Origin: Spraguea lophii
Lineage: Eukaryota > Microsporidia > Spragueidae
NCBI GenBank assembly: GCA_001887945.1
Contig: LDOQ01000029.1
Location: forward strand, 1 to 64,000
DNA: 64,000 nucleotides
Reading direction: 5' to 3'
The notes under the pieces: model-generated
The model's database searches: none
What the model was told of the DNA's origin: nothing
Seen by the model: only the letters and a program-made list of their open reading frames with translations
Shown: in pieces, positions 12,758 through 22,610 of the stretch
How positions within the stretch are numbered: the stretch's first letter is position 1
How the letters are laid out: every line of letters begins with the position of its first letter
Made by a program: the position numbers and the translations under genes

Positions 12758-13737
12758 TTAATACTGCTTTTCTTCTGTCCCATCCGTCATATGTATATCT
12801 AAAACAAAATTCCAATAAAAAACATTTAAATTATCCACATCTGACCAATTGTAGTAATATTTCCTTCGTAATTTTTTAAGAATACCCAAAATACATTCAA
12901 CCCAATTGGTATGTATTCCTGTCCTTGATACCAACTCTCTCGAATTGTTAACCGTGAAATGCGTATATCCCAACGAAAATAACGTTAAATACGATTTGTG
13001 GGAATCGGCATGTATTACAGATCTCGGTAAAATCCACTCTTCTAAAAATTTAAACAGATATTCTCTTAATCTCGATGGTAAAAACGACAAGAAACATTTC
13101 CTACCGTGGATATCCACCGCACCAACAACCCAGACAATGTTCGGAGGTCTAGTAGCTCCAGTATTTCCATGTCTTGTTATCATTGGTGTTTCATCAAAAT
13201 GGATTATTATCCCATCTCCACTTATTTTTTCAGATGTTTTTTCAAGGAAATATGTCAAACTTGCCCTAAATAACTTATAAAAACTCATTATAGTTGTTTT
13301 ACTATGGCCAAGAGTCTCTGCGCTATCAGCTACTGTTCTTCGTCAGCTAAACCGATAAAATATTTCAAGTACCTCCCCGTACTGTAACTTTGTACCATTA
13401 AATATGGTATCTTTAAATATATTATAATTTGTTTTCTCCTGGCAATCAGCAAACTTACATCAAAATCTAGGTGATCTGTTATCCTGCCAATGTATCACTG
13501 TTAATATTCTATTACACCCACTGCATCTATATCTTTGTGGAAGTATTACAATTGATTGGAAAAGATTGGTATTTCTTTATTTGTCATGTTTTTTAAGTCT
13601 TCAAATTCCATTCGATTTATATCGGGAGTTTGTATATCAGAATTCCCGGTTGTAATAATGTATTCGATTTGTAATAATATTTTGTCCATTCCATCCAATA
13701 ATGGACAAAATATTATTATAAATATACAGTCGTACAT
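12758..13737 (-). pseudogene. Second-lineage Merlin/IS1595-like transposase
   Basis: The 176-aa open frame 13288-12758 has the DDE blocks IIHFDETPMITRHG, SVIHADSHKSYLTLFSLGY and GIHTNWVECILGILKKLRRKYY. Upstream, in two other frames, the N-terminal half can be followed to about 13700. It includes LPQRYRCSGCNRILTVIHW and CKFADC, a zinc ribbon near 13440-13540, then YGEVLEIFYRFS near 13340. The open frame 13737-13546 is probably the extreme N-terminus. The protein differs clearly from element 1 (for example HTNWVEC instead of HTNTIEG), so it is a separate family. At least two frame breaks and one stop make it non-functional as read. No terminal repeats were found. Confidence 0.8.
13673..13717. 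repeat. Perfect 18-bp inverted repeat (hairpin)
   Basis: Left arm aataatattttgtccatt (13673-13690) and right arm 13700-13717 are exact reverse complements around a 9-base spacer (ccatccaat). It lies at the presumed N-terminal end of the neighbouring transposase. It may be a relic of that element's end or a chance foldback in AT-rich DNA. Confidence 0.7.
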
Positions 13738-13745
13738 AATTTTAA

Positions 13746-13820
13746 GATTATTTAGTTTAATGGTGCATTGGACTGACAGGCCCGGCTGCCCTCTGAGTTT
13801 AGAGTCTCAGAGAAAGAAAT
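13746..13820 (+). other. tRNA-like sequence (possible SINE head)
   Basis: TAGTTTAATGG at 13753-13763 fits the pol III A-box consensus exactly. GAGTTTAGAGTC at 13795-13806 is a weak B box 42 bases downstream. CTCTGAG (13791-13797) pairs perfectly with CTCAGAG (13806-13812) like a long T-arm. The stretch is markedly GC-richer than its surroundings (13,750-13,885). The acceptor ends do not pair, so it is not a convincing functional tRNA. A tRNA-derived repeat head distinct from the 57.9-kb SINE is more likely. Confidence 0.4.
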
Positions 13821-14278
13821 TTTTATTGCATTTTCCCTGGGGTGCTTTCAATTTCCGGAGGTCGCTATGCTGTTATCCATCCGTTTATATTTATAAGCAT
13901 TTTATTTTTTATAATAAATTCATTTATATAATTATTTTTATTAATTTTTAATTTTTACATTGGGGTCTTAATTTCACAAATGATATTTTTTTATTTTTTA
14001 CGCGATAAACAATAGGACCTTAATTGTACATCAGGAGCCATTCAAAAAACAATGATTTTTTAAAATATTGGTATATATAAATTATTAGAAATTGAAAAAA
14101 AATAATATGTTATACAATAGTTTAATATAAATAAATCCTATTTTTTAGTTTTTTATATAAATTTATTTTTAAAAGAAGCCTTAATTTGATATTACAATTT
14201 TAAAAATAGTTAATATTTATTATTGTTAAAATTTTGTTTAAGATGCATTATTAATATCATATATCTACTTTATAATTT

Positions 14279-14345
14279 CACTCCAGTGGAGATCGTTATC
14301 ACAGCCATCTAAGACTCTTCCCTTTAAAAGGTTCGAATATCTCAC
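14279..14345 (+). other. Degenerate tRNA-like fragment
   Basis: CACTCCAGTGG (14279-14289) resembles an A box and GGTTCGAATAT (14330-14340) a B box, 51 bases apart. The arms do not fold convincingly. It resembles the head of the SINE at 57.9 kb and may be an old copy of it. Confidence 0.3.
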
Positions 14346-14439
14346 CAATGCATCATAGTTGTTTAGAACATTACCCTACGTTGTACTCTCTGACTAAAAC
14401 AACTTTTGCCAGTGTCATCTTATATTTTTTTTATTTATT

Positions 14440-14790
14440 TCATCATATTTAATGTTATTAGTAACTGTTTTAATAAGATTTAAAACTTTGTTAATGAACC
14501 TATAATCACTTTTAATTCATGTTTAATATTCTTATTAGCATTTCGTTAAGATTCATATATTATTAAAATTATACTTTTTAGTGATGTTCGGCTCCTTAAA
14601 AATACAGACCCATTTTGAATTGAAACCGATGTTTTATTACATTCTGATCTACAAATTCATATTAATTCATTTGATCTAATCTTCAAGGGAATGAGCTTTT
14701 ACCTTTTTTTACATCTTATAACTTTATAAATTACGTCTAACACAGAATAGAAATTAAAAGTTTATACGGTTCATAATAATGTTAATAGAA
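14440..14790 (-). pseudogene. Merlin transposase N-terminal remnant
   Basis: On the minus strand, bases 14520-14650 correspond to the N-terminal region of the Merlin element at 17.1-18.1 kb: the two DNA stretches align along roughly 130 bases (tattattaaaattata..., aatacagaccca..., gatgttttattacat...). The translated trace includes ECNKTSVSI and NIKHELKV, matching GCNKASISI and NIKHELGV of that element. The catalytic half is missing. Related to the 17.1-18.1 kb family but older. Confidence 0.6.
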
Positions 14791-14989
14791 TTTTATTCTC
14801 ATAAACGTTGATTATATATTATAAAAATTTTAAAAATGGGTCGGAGCAACTAACCATACTTTTTACATTCAATAGTCATATAGATTTATTGGTTCAGTTT
14901 TTAAGTGATAAAAGACTTTTGACATCATTTGTGGTTTGTAATCGTTATGCCAGGATATGCTCAACGTCAAACGAAATAAAATTCTAAAT

Positions 14990-15700
14990 AACATGCATGG
15001 AAAAACAAAACCTTGTCGTGTATGCAAAAAAATACAAAATCTATAAGATTGGAAAGCATTTTACAATATTTTTATATTTCATTAAAATTACCAATAACAT
15101 TTATCTATTATTTTTACGATAATTATATGGTTGATCATTTATATGGAGATAATAAATATCGGCTAAAATACGATAATATCTTTTCCCTAATTAAGAATAG
15201 GAATGAAAACTTTCATAGATTTTGAAAGAATTCCGTCGGATAATAATAACATGATACTTCAAATAGATGAAAGGTACTTTGCCATAATCCAAAGTATCAT
15301 AGAGGTAGAGTAACAGAAGCATACGGTGTGTGTTTATATTGTAGACATTAGCCAAAAGGTTTTATGTATGTATTTGAAGATAGGCTACAAGAAACGTTGG
15401 TGTTGGTGCCAATAATAAGTTGGGTGTGTTTATCCGGTGGCATTATTTGGAGTAATCAGTGGTTTGGATATAAAAACATACAAGAACGCATATTCATAAA
15501 CATAAAATTTTTAATAATAAAAGAATTTTTGTGTGTCCAGAAGTTAGTGTCAACACAGAATCCATAGAATCATATTGGGATAAATAACAAAGAAGGTTTA
15601 AAAGTAAAAAATGGAATAAAGAATATATGTTCAAGGATAATATTATGAGAAACGGTATTTATATATTATTCGAAGTGTTTAAATGTGAAAATCTTGATAA
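14990..15700 (+). pseudogene. Merlin-type transposase remnant
   Basis: A decayed plus-strand trace: SILQYFYISLKLPITFIYYF (about 15055-15115), a block MILQIDERYF near 15250-15280 at the position of the first catalytic Asp, and VSVNTESIESYW near 15545-15580 corresponding to the third catalytic block (HTNTIEG in element 1). The frame changes several times between them. No host gene is evident here. Confidence 0.55.
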
Positions 15701-16243
15701 TTAAAAATTTTATTATAAAAATTTATTTGACCTTCTTTCTGGAGATAATAATTATACAATATCCGTCATGGTATACTTCAACATAAGTTTTTTAATTTTA
15801 AAGGTAATATTAATGTGATCACGAGCGAAAGGAATTACATCCGTCCAAAGGAGTTTTAGCTACATTTCACATAACTCTGGTTGGGATGAATCCAATTCGG
15901 GGAACATCATTATTTATACTTAAAATATTTTAAAGTCATATACTTATAAGATAATCCATAAAAAGAAGGAAAATATATTTTTTGGATAAAATGAATTTGT
16001 TTTAAAAAATTACGTTTATTTAAGGTTTTAAAGATGTAAAGATTTTTAAAAAAAACTTTAAAACATTTTTATTTTAAATATTATATTTTTCAACTCAACG
16101 GTTACACAAAGAAAGGCGTATATTAATGTAACAAAAGATCTCTCTGATAAGTAAAACATATGTGGATGAACAAAACTTACGGATCGTTTAAGTGAATAAC
16201 CAATCTCAATCAAAATTTTATTTATAACTTTTTAATGTTTTTT

Positions 16244-16286
16244 GTAAAAGTTACTTTGGGACCCCACCTTTTTTTAAGTTTATATA
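16244..16286 (+). repeat. Solo Merlin-family terminal inverted repeat
   Basis: The sequence beginning gtaaaagttactttgggac and running through a CCCC, T-run and gtttatata matches the left end of the Merlin element at 17,079 over about 43 bases with few differences. No matching right end was found nearby, so this is the remains of a deleted or rearranged relative. Confidence 0.65.
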
Positions 16287-17078
16287 AAACATAACTCATA
16301 TCTGTAGGATTAAAATTATATGAAAGCCTTAATTAATCTTATAGAATTTTAAATTTCGGTTCCAATGTAAGAGTAATTTAAAAAATTAGAAGATATAAAA
16401 AGTATAAAAAGATATATATTTAAAAAATAAAAAAGTATTAGATGGATTAATCTGGATTTGTAAAACCAAAAGATACAATAAAACTCTATTTCAAGAAAAA
16501 ATAATTCTGTATTTTTAGGTATACGAACATCACTAAAAAATATATAAGGTTTCCCCATTCATTTTAATAAAAAAATATTTTTAAATAAAATTTCTGTTTT
16601 TTAAAGAATTCAAAAAATTTTTTAAAAATGTAAAAAAGATTTACACTGTAATAAAATGTATAATCATAAAACTTTATTATGCCATGAATACACAAAATGA
16701 AAGACAAAATATTATTGTTCTAAATAACTCTATTAACGGAAAAAATAAAATTTTCCAGGTAAACTTAGAAAGAGTGTTATTTCTATGAAAAACCAAGGCT
16801 ACTTGGCAAAGGCCATTAGACATAAAAACGCCCCATATATATAGTATTTTGAGAATATATAAAAATGAAAGAAGAATTGAAAAGAAAATAACGATGGTTG
16901 TAAACCTACAGAATTAGATGAAAATTAAAAAGAAAGATTAATATCAAAAATAAAAAAATCTGTAACAGTTACACTAAAAGAACTTGTTGGATATATGAGT
17001 GATGCCCATAATATTGGTATTGGAAGTCCACTATAGATCGTATTTTAGAATCGTTTTCCTTTACTTTAAGAAGAAATT

Positions 17079-18069
17079 GGTAAAGGTTGCTTTGAGGACC
17101 CCCCCCCTTTTTTTGCGTTTATATAGATAAAAAAGATTTAGTTAGTGTTTATTTGTTTTATCTTTCCTTTTAAATCGTGTAAAATTTTCTCGAACAGGTT
17201 CATATGAAAATTAAAAATTTTAAATTCAGAAATATGCCTTGAAAGATTTTTTTAACATTAGTTCCTCGTGTTTTAACATATTTCTTTAGTTTACACCATA
17301 GATTTTCAATGTTTTGAGTGTGTATCGCTTTGTTTTCCGGGGACACAAAATTTATTTTGTGATTTACCCAAAAATGTTTAAACCCTATATTTTTAAGGCT
17401 AAGATACCCTTTCCAACCATCTAACATTATCGTAGAATTCTCTTTTATATTTTTAAAAACTACATTTTCAATGGTTTCGTGGTTTCTTGTATGTATTATT
17501 TCAAAACCATCATTTGGAGGTTCGTGATATTCCACCATGCACCATAATTGTTTAAAACATCGGCCAACGTTATACTTCCTTTTACTGAAACAACTTTCAT
17601 CAACCTCCACTATGTCTTTATACCCACCTATTTTTTTCATATTCAGTTTTATTTATAACAAATTTTATTAAATTCAAAACCTTGTTGATTAACCTGTGCT
17701 TAACTCCCAGTTCATGTTTAATGTTTTTTATTCGTGTTTCACGAGACCACTCATATATTATTAAAATTATATTTTTTAATGATGTTCGAATACCTGAAAA
17801 TACAGACCATCTCGTATTGAAATAGATGCTTTATTACATCCTTTGGTTTGACAAATCCGGATTAATCTATCCGATACATTTTTATTCTTTAAATACATCT
17901 CTTTTTTGCATTTTTTTACATCTTCTTATTTTATAAATTACTCCCACATTGGAGCAGAAAGTAAAAATTTTATACGATGAATTAAGTTGCTCGTATAATG
18001 CTAATCTTGTAAACATGGGTTATGGTTTATATAAACGCAAAAAAAGGGGTCCTCAAAGCAACTTTTACC
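17079..18069 (-). mobile_element. Merlin element 2, nested inside the Tc1-like element
   Basis: Left terminal repeat 17079-17125 (GGTAAAGGTTGCTTTGAGGA..., C-run, T-run, gcgtttatata) is the inverted match of the right one, 18028-18069 (tatataaacgcaaaaaaagg... ending in caacttttacc). Flanking 8-mers are aagaaatt (17071-17078) and aagaattt (18070-18077), a 7/8 match. Removing the element rejoins the surrounding Tc1-like coding trace. Total 991 bp with one transposase gene on the minus strand. This insertion is younger than the host element. Confidence 0.9.
17200..17900 (-). pseudogene. Merlin transposase of element 2
   Basis: The open frame 17640-17200 (146 aa from its first Met) begins at the first catalytic block and reads DIVEVDESCFSKRKYNVGR, then STIMLDGWKGYLSLKNIGF and finally AIHTQNIENLWCKLKKYVKTRG: the complete DDE core. 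Upstream, after one frame change, NIKHELGVKHRLINKVLNL and GCNKASISIRDGLYF (about 17660-17860) supply the HTH and part of the zinc-ribbon region. The core looks intact but the N-terminal DNA-binding half is broken. This family is the best match for most other Merlin scraps in the window. Confidence 0.85.
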
Positions 18070-18394
18070 AAGAATTTCTATAATACCGGAAAGAAGAAAT
18101 AATGAAATTACATTTATTAAAAGTGAAGAATTTGCAAGAAATTATTTCAGTAAAATATTAGAAATTGATGATAAAAATTTCATTTTTATAGGCGAGGTAT
18201 GATTTAGTGTATCAATGCGGAGTGAACATGGTAGGTCTCCCAAGGGTATGCCTGCAATATTACAACACTTCGAATATATGAAAGAAAAATATATCAATAA
18301 TAACTTCGCTGAATAGATACCAAAAAATAGACTTTCACGTTAATCATGACTCAGTAAATGATATTAATTTCAAAGAATATATTTTAAGATTGCC

Positions 18395-18625
18395 ATGCCA
18401 GCTGCATAGATTCAATATGTAGCAAGGAGCATGCCTTACAAACCATTGAACCATCCAGGGTCTAACATATAAAAAAGAAATAGGTTTATCCTCAACAGGG
18501 ATGAAAAGAGAAGAAACCCCAAGAAGTTTGGGAGGCAGGAAAGGAAATGAAACAAACAATAAAAGTTTATTTGTCAACAGTTTGTTTAAACCGCACCTGC
18601 CACAAAGGCAGGTCAAAGACTTCTA
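18395..18625. mobile_element. Unidentified ~230-bp insertion in the Tc1-like pseudogene
   Basis: The transposase trace stops after NFKEYIL near 18390 and resumes with LKKYDEIG near 18625. The DNA between is clearly less AT-rich and has no similarity to a transposase. It contains a hairpin ACCTGCC acaa aGGCAGGT near 18594-18612 and, on the minus strand, TGGTTCAATGG near 18444-18454, which matches a pol III A-box. No clear target duplication was found. It could be a short tRNA-derived or non-autonomous element. Confidence 0.5.
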
Positions 18626-18998
18626 AAAAAATACGATGAAATTGGAATAATACATCCAATATTGATTATGATAATGCACGTATACATCATTATTCTGAAT
18701 TAAAATTATTATTCGAGGAACAAAATATATATGTTTGGTATCTTCCACAATTAAATATTATTGAGAATTGTTTTAGTAAATGGAAGAATTATGTTGCATG
18801 ACAAGAACCAAATACTGAAACTGAATTAAATACTTATATTGAAATGGGATTTTGTGAAATTACAAAAGAAAATTTAGGTGGTTATTACAGAAAGTTTTTA
18901 AGAATAATTGATATGTGCGGACAAAGAATATCTTTATTAAATTAAATTTTATTTAAAAATATTTTTTATTAAAATAAACGGGAAACTCTATAATTTTA

Positions 18999-19110
18999 AT
19001 AATGTATGAATGGTCTCGTGAAGCAGGAATGAAGGATATGAAATACGAATTAGGAAATCGAGTACAGATTAAACAACAAAGTTTTAAACCTTATAAAAAC
19101 TGTGCATTTT
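18999..19110 (+). pseudogene. Merlin transposase N-terminal scrap
   Basis: A plus-strand trace YEWSREAGMKDMKYELGNRVQ corresponds to the HTH region of Merlin element 2 (WSRE...IKHELG). It lies directly after the end of the Tc1-like element and just before another Merlin transposase. Too short to say more. Confidence 0.5.
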
Positions 19111-19153
19111 TAACTTTTGGTACCCCAAAAAAACAATATTAAAAAAAGAACCC

Positions 19154-19923
19154 ATGATTATGAATAGACGTCAATTGAACTCAGTAATTTACTCACCGTG
19201 CAAAATCGTTGAATACCTACAGAACTTTGGTGTATTAAAAAAATCATTCAATTGTAAAAAATGCAAAAAAAGAATGAATCTAGTGGCTGTCAAGAAGAAT
19301 GACGGATATATTTGGAAGTGTATGATAAATAAATGCAAAACAAACCATTTCAATAAGAAAAGGTTCTGTTTTTTACAAAGTTAAAATAAAATTATCAAAA
19401 ATTTTAGAAGTAATATACGAATTGGTACAAAAAAAAGACTCAAAAGAAATAAACATAAATTATAAAGGAGTCAATACAATAATGAATTGTTTCAATTCAA
19501 AAATTATGAAAATTAATAACAACAAAATTGGGGAATATAATAAATGGGTTGAGGTAGACGAGAGCGCAGTATCTAAAAAAAAATATAATGTTGGTAGATT
19601 AGTTAGGACGATATGGGTTGCTGGAAAAAATATAAAGAGGTTCGGATAATATGTTTTTTAGAGTTATCAAATCAAGAAATTCGGATTTCTTAAGAAGTAC
19701 AATTAAAAACCACATCAAATCCAAATCAATTGTTGTCGCTGATTGTTGGAAAGAATACAAAAATCTTGAATCACTCGACTTACAGCGTTTTAAAATTAAT
19801 CATTCGAAAAATTTTGTAGACCCTACAAATAAACAAATACATATACAAACAATAGAATCTGTATGGAGATATTTAAAAGAATACATTAAAATTCGCAAAC
19901 CAAAAAGCAAAAAAAATCTCTGA
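19154..19923 (+). pseudogene. Merlin transposase, third full-length but broken copy
   Basis: Three adjoining frames cover the whole protein. 19154-19384 holds the zinc ribbon (CKKCKKRMNLV and a second pair WKCMINKCK). 19422-19649 holds the first catalytic block (KWVEVDESAVSKKKYNVGR). 19651-19923 holds the second (SIVVADCWKEYKNLESL) and third (IHIQTIESVWRYLKEYIKIR). A frameshift near 19380 and a stop at 19647-19649 interrupt it. The first frame starts with ATG at 19154. Terminal repeats were not recognised. All DDE residues are still present. Confidence 0.82.
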
Positions 19924-20057
19924 TAAAGATTATTGATCAATATTTTTTTTAAAAAAAAATAATTTTAGCTTTGAACAAGTCTTGCACGGTATAGCCATAA
20001 AACAACATTAAATTAATTTATTTGGTACATTTATTTTCTTTTTTAATATTGTTTTTT

Positions 20058-20277
20058 CGAGGTACCTAAAGTCAATAATCCCGAAAAAACATAATACACA
20101 TTTATTGACTCTCCTAAATTAAACCTTATAGAGGATACTTTTAGTTGTCTTGAAAAATATGTATCAAATAAAAGACCAAAGGCAAATATAAGGGATATTT
20201 TAAAAGAATGTATTTTAGAAAGTGTAAACAGCTTTAATAATAACAACAATTATTTTTTTAAAAAAGGTTTATACTAA
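20058..20277 (+). pseudogene. Tc1-like transposase C-terminal fragment
   Basis: On the plus strand the trace reads TFIDSPKLNLIEDTFSCLEKYVSNKRP and ends at a stop at 20275-20277. SPKLNLIEDTFSCLE corresponds to the third catalytic block (LPQLNIIENCFSKW) of the Tc1-like copy at 18.7 kb. One in-frame stop lies upstream. The rest of the element is missing. Confidence 0.6.
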
Positions 20278-21480
20278 ATTTGAGGGAAAGTGAGTAATAG
20301 TTTTACTGGCATGTTCCCATCTAATAAACGAAATTGAATAAGATAGATTTATTCTATTCAAAAAACAAAATTTTTTTCGAGTTATTATGTAAAATAACTT
20401 TATAATTTTTATAAAATTTGTATGGGTTAAAAAGAAACAAAAAAAAATATTTTTTTCAAAATAGAGATAAAAAAATAAACATAGTTTTTTTTGAAAAACC
20501 TGCATTTTCTTTTAAAAATATATGAAAACTCCGTTTTATTTTTTTTGTATTATTTTTACAAGTTATCCGGATGGAAATTTTTACAACATACTTATGTTAT
20601 TATTATGAACATTTTAAGGTGGAATAACGTTTTCATATTTTTTTGTCTATACGATTGTATCTTTATTCCAAAGTTCATAAAACTTTATTTATGCTTTATA
20701 TTACATCTATTAAAATTATATATTGGACAACAATATGATTTTCTTTAAAAGGTTAATTTTTACAAAAAAAGGAATATTAAGGAACCAACGAGAGAGAAAA
20801 CTAAATATTATAATGAAATATGTTGTGTACATTTAAATTATTCATTTTAAAACCCATTTTTTATTTATAAATTTTTTTTTGAATATTTTAATATTGATAA
20901 GTAAATACCAATCAACTAATTCCAGATAATCAGACTCTTAAATATTTGATCTTAAAACTAATCCTTCCTTTCTAAACTATTTTTTATTACATTATTGTTC
21001 TATTTTTAATTTGTTCTAATTCTTTAGATACAATAAAATACTATTTTTAAAAAATACTAAATTAATGTACGTCTGATGTTTAATTTGTATCAACATTGAA
21101 AAGGATGTCGTTTAAATATACTTAAATAATTTGATTATGCAAAATCATTATTTTTTTCTTAAAAATATACTGGCTATATCTATGGGAGATAAAGAAGCAT
21201 AATTGTCTTTATTTCAAAGCTTTATTTTATTTAAATTATTTATTTAAATAGTAAATAATCGGATAATAAAATACTTATTTTATGTGTTAAATAATAGTTA
21301 AGTAGTAATTTTCTCCCCGTATTCCTTATTCGACCAGAATTTCTCTATTATAATCGCAATGCTTCTTTGTAAAAATTATATTTCGGTATCTTACAATTTC
21401 ATTTCTAATATAAGGTTTCACGGTCAATAAGGAATTGTTTTATTTGATGAAATGAAAAATCATGTTATTATTATATACTT
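20278..21480. other. Gene-free AT-rich stretch
   Basis: Only short chance ORFs, mostly Phe/Ile/Lys. No motif recognised. Confidence 0.5.
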
Positions 21481-21489
21481 TGGGACTCT

Positions 21490-22411
21490 GTATAGAAAGA
21501 CATTGCAGATAATTTAACATCATCACCAAATATGATAAGTAGAATCGTCAAACATTTCAACGATATTAATGACTACAAAGCTCAAATAAAAGATGGGTAT
21601 CGAAAATTGAAGTTAATTCTGATCAAAAAGGAAGTATTTTTATCCTAGATTCATTCTGATTGCTTGTTTAGACCGCATCGAATAAAAAAGGTCTTACTAG
21701 AATTTGAGGTCTCCATTAATTTAAACTTTATCAACAGATTATTGAAATCCTTTCATTATATTCTGAAAAATATAATACATATATCCTAGAACAAATTGTG
21801 ATTTTATTCTGGATTCTAGATTTTAAGTCTAGTTTAAATTTCTACAAGTTGGATATAAATTCTATAAACTTTGTTTTTTAGACGATTTGGTTTCAGGTTG
21901 TCTTTCATGCTGAAAGAAAGGAGGGCAAAACGTGATTAGTCTCCGTGCGCCAAATCCCAACTGAACAAAACAAAAATACTTATATGTTTGCATAATAACA
22001 AAAAATATGATGTTGATGTACGAAGTCTTCGAATTACCTATTAATGGCGAACGTTTTAAAAATTGTTGCATTGAATTAAAGAGAGTATGTGAAGAGATGG
22101 AAATCGAAACATCTGTATTTATTATGGATAGTGCAAGAATACGTCATTACAACGGTTTGTTGAAACAATAAATAACCTAACATTAAGACTATAATCCTTG
22201 TCTTCGTATTTATCATTCCTGAAAAACTAAAAAATACTTTTCCTATACGAAAAAAACTTGCTAATAAATAACGAGGATAGATCTGAAAGATAATTAAGAG
22301 GTTTTAATATATTTTCATTTTAAAGAATTTAAGAAGAAAACTGTGGGATATTACAAAACTGTATTAAAATATCTGAAGATGCTTTATGATAAATTAAAAT
22401 TACTAGAATAA
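21490..22411 (+). pseudogene. Tc1-like transposase remnant
   Basis: Scattered plus-strand blocks in different frames: an HTH-like DIADNLTSSPNMISRIVKHFN (about 21500-21565), the second catalytic block FIMDSARIRHYNGLL near 22117-22160, and a C-terminal end FKEFKKKTVGYYKTVLKYL near 22320-22380 that resembles the C-terminus of the copy at 18.9 kb. Many stops. The segment near 21880-21960 is GC-richer than the rest and not explained. Confidence 0.6.
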
Positions 22412-22610
22412 TATTAATAAAAATTTATAATAATGGGAACTTTAAATTTTTTTCATTAATTCCTCTATTGATTGCAAAATTCTTTATTAAATTAAGAAAC
22501 CATATGTCCTATGTTATAATTAATTAAAATGAGTTTCAGATTTAATATTAAAAAAGATAACTATCTATAAAACTTTGTTAAAAAATCTTAACAACTTTAA
22601 AATTTTATTT

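Larger units (their letters stand above)
16684..18945 (+). pseudogene. Tc1/mariner-IS630-like transposase, split by two insertions
   Basis: The pieces on the plus strand, read through frameshifts, are: an N-terminal region from 16684; LISKIKKSVTVTLKELVGYM near 16930-17000; IKSEEFARNYFSKILEIDDKNFIFIGEV near 18110-18200; NFKEYIL at 18370-18390; DYDNARIHHYSELKLLFEEQN near 18668-18730; and LPQLNIIENCFSKWKNYVA near 18742-18800. The end reads YYRKFLRIIDMCGQRISLLN with a stop at 18945. A Merlin element occupies 17079-18069 and an unidentified segment about 18395-18625. The first catalytic position again reads FIGE instead of Asp-Glu, as in the copy at 9.7-10.7 kb. It is the closest relative of that copy in this window. 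Confidence 0.82.

Noticed and set aside
18344..18616. 90-codon minus-strand ORF with some Cys (MTCLCGRCGL...)
   Set aside because: It crosses the boundary between the unidentified insertion and the transposase; no family match, likely chance.
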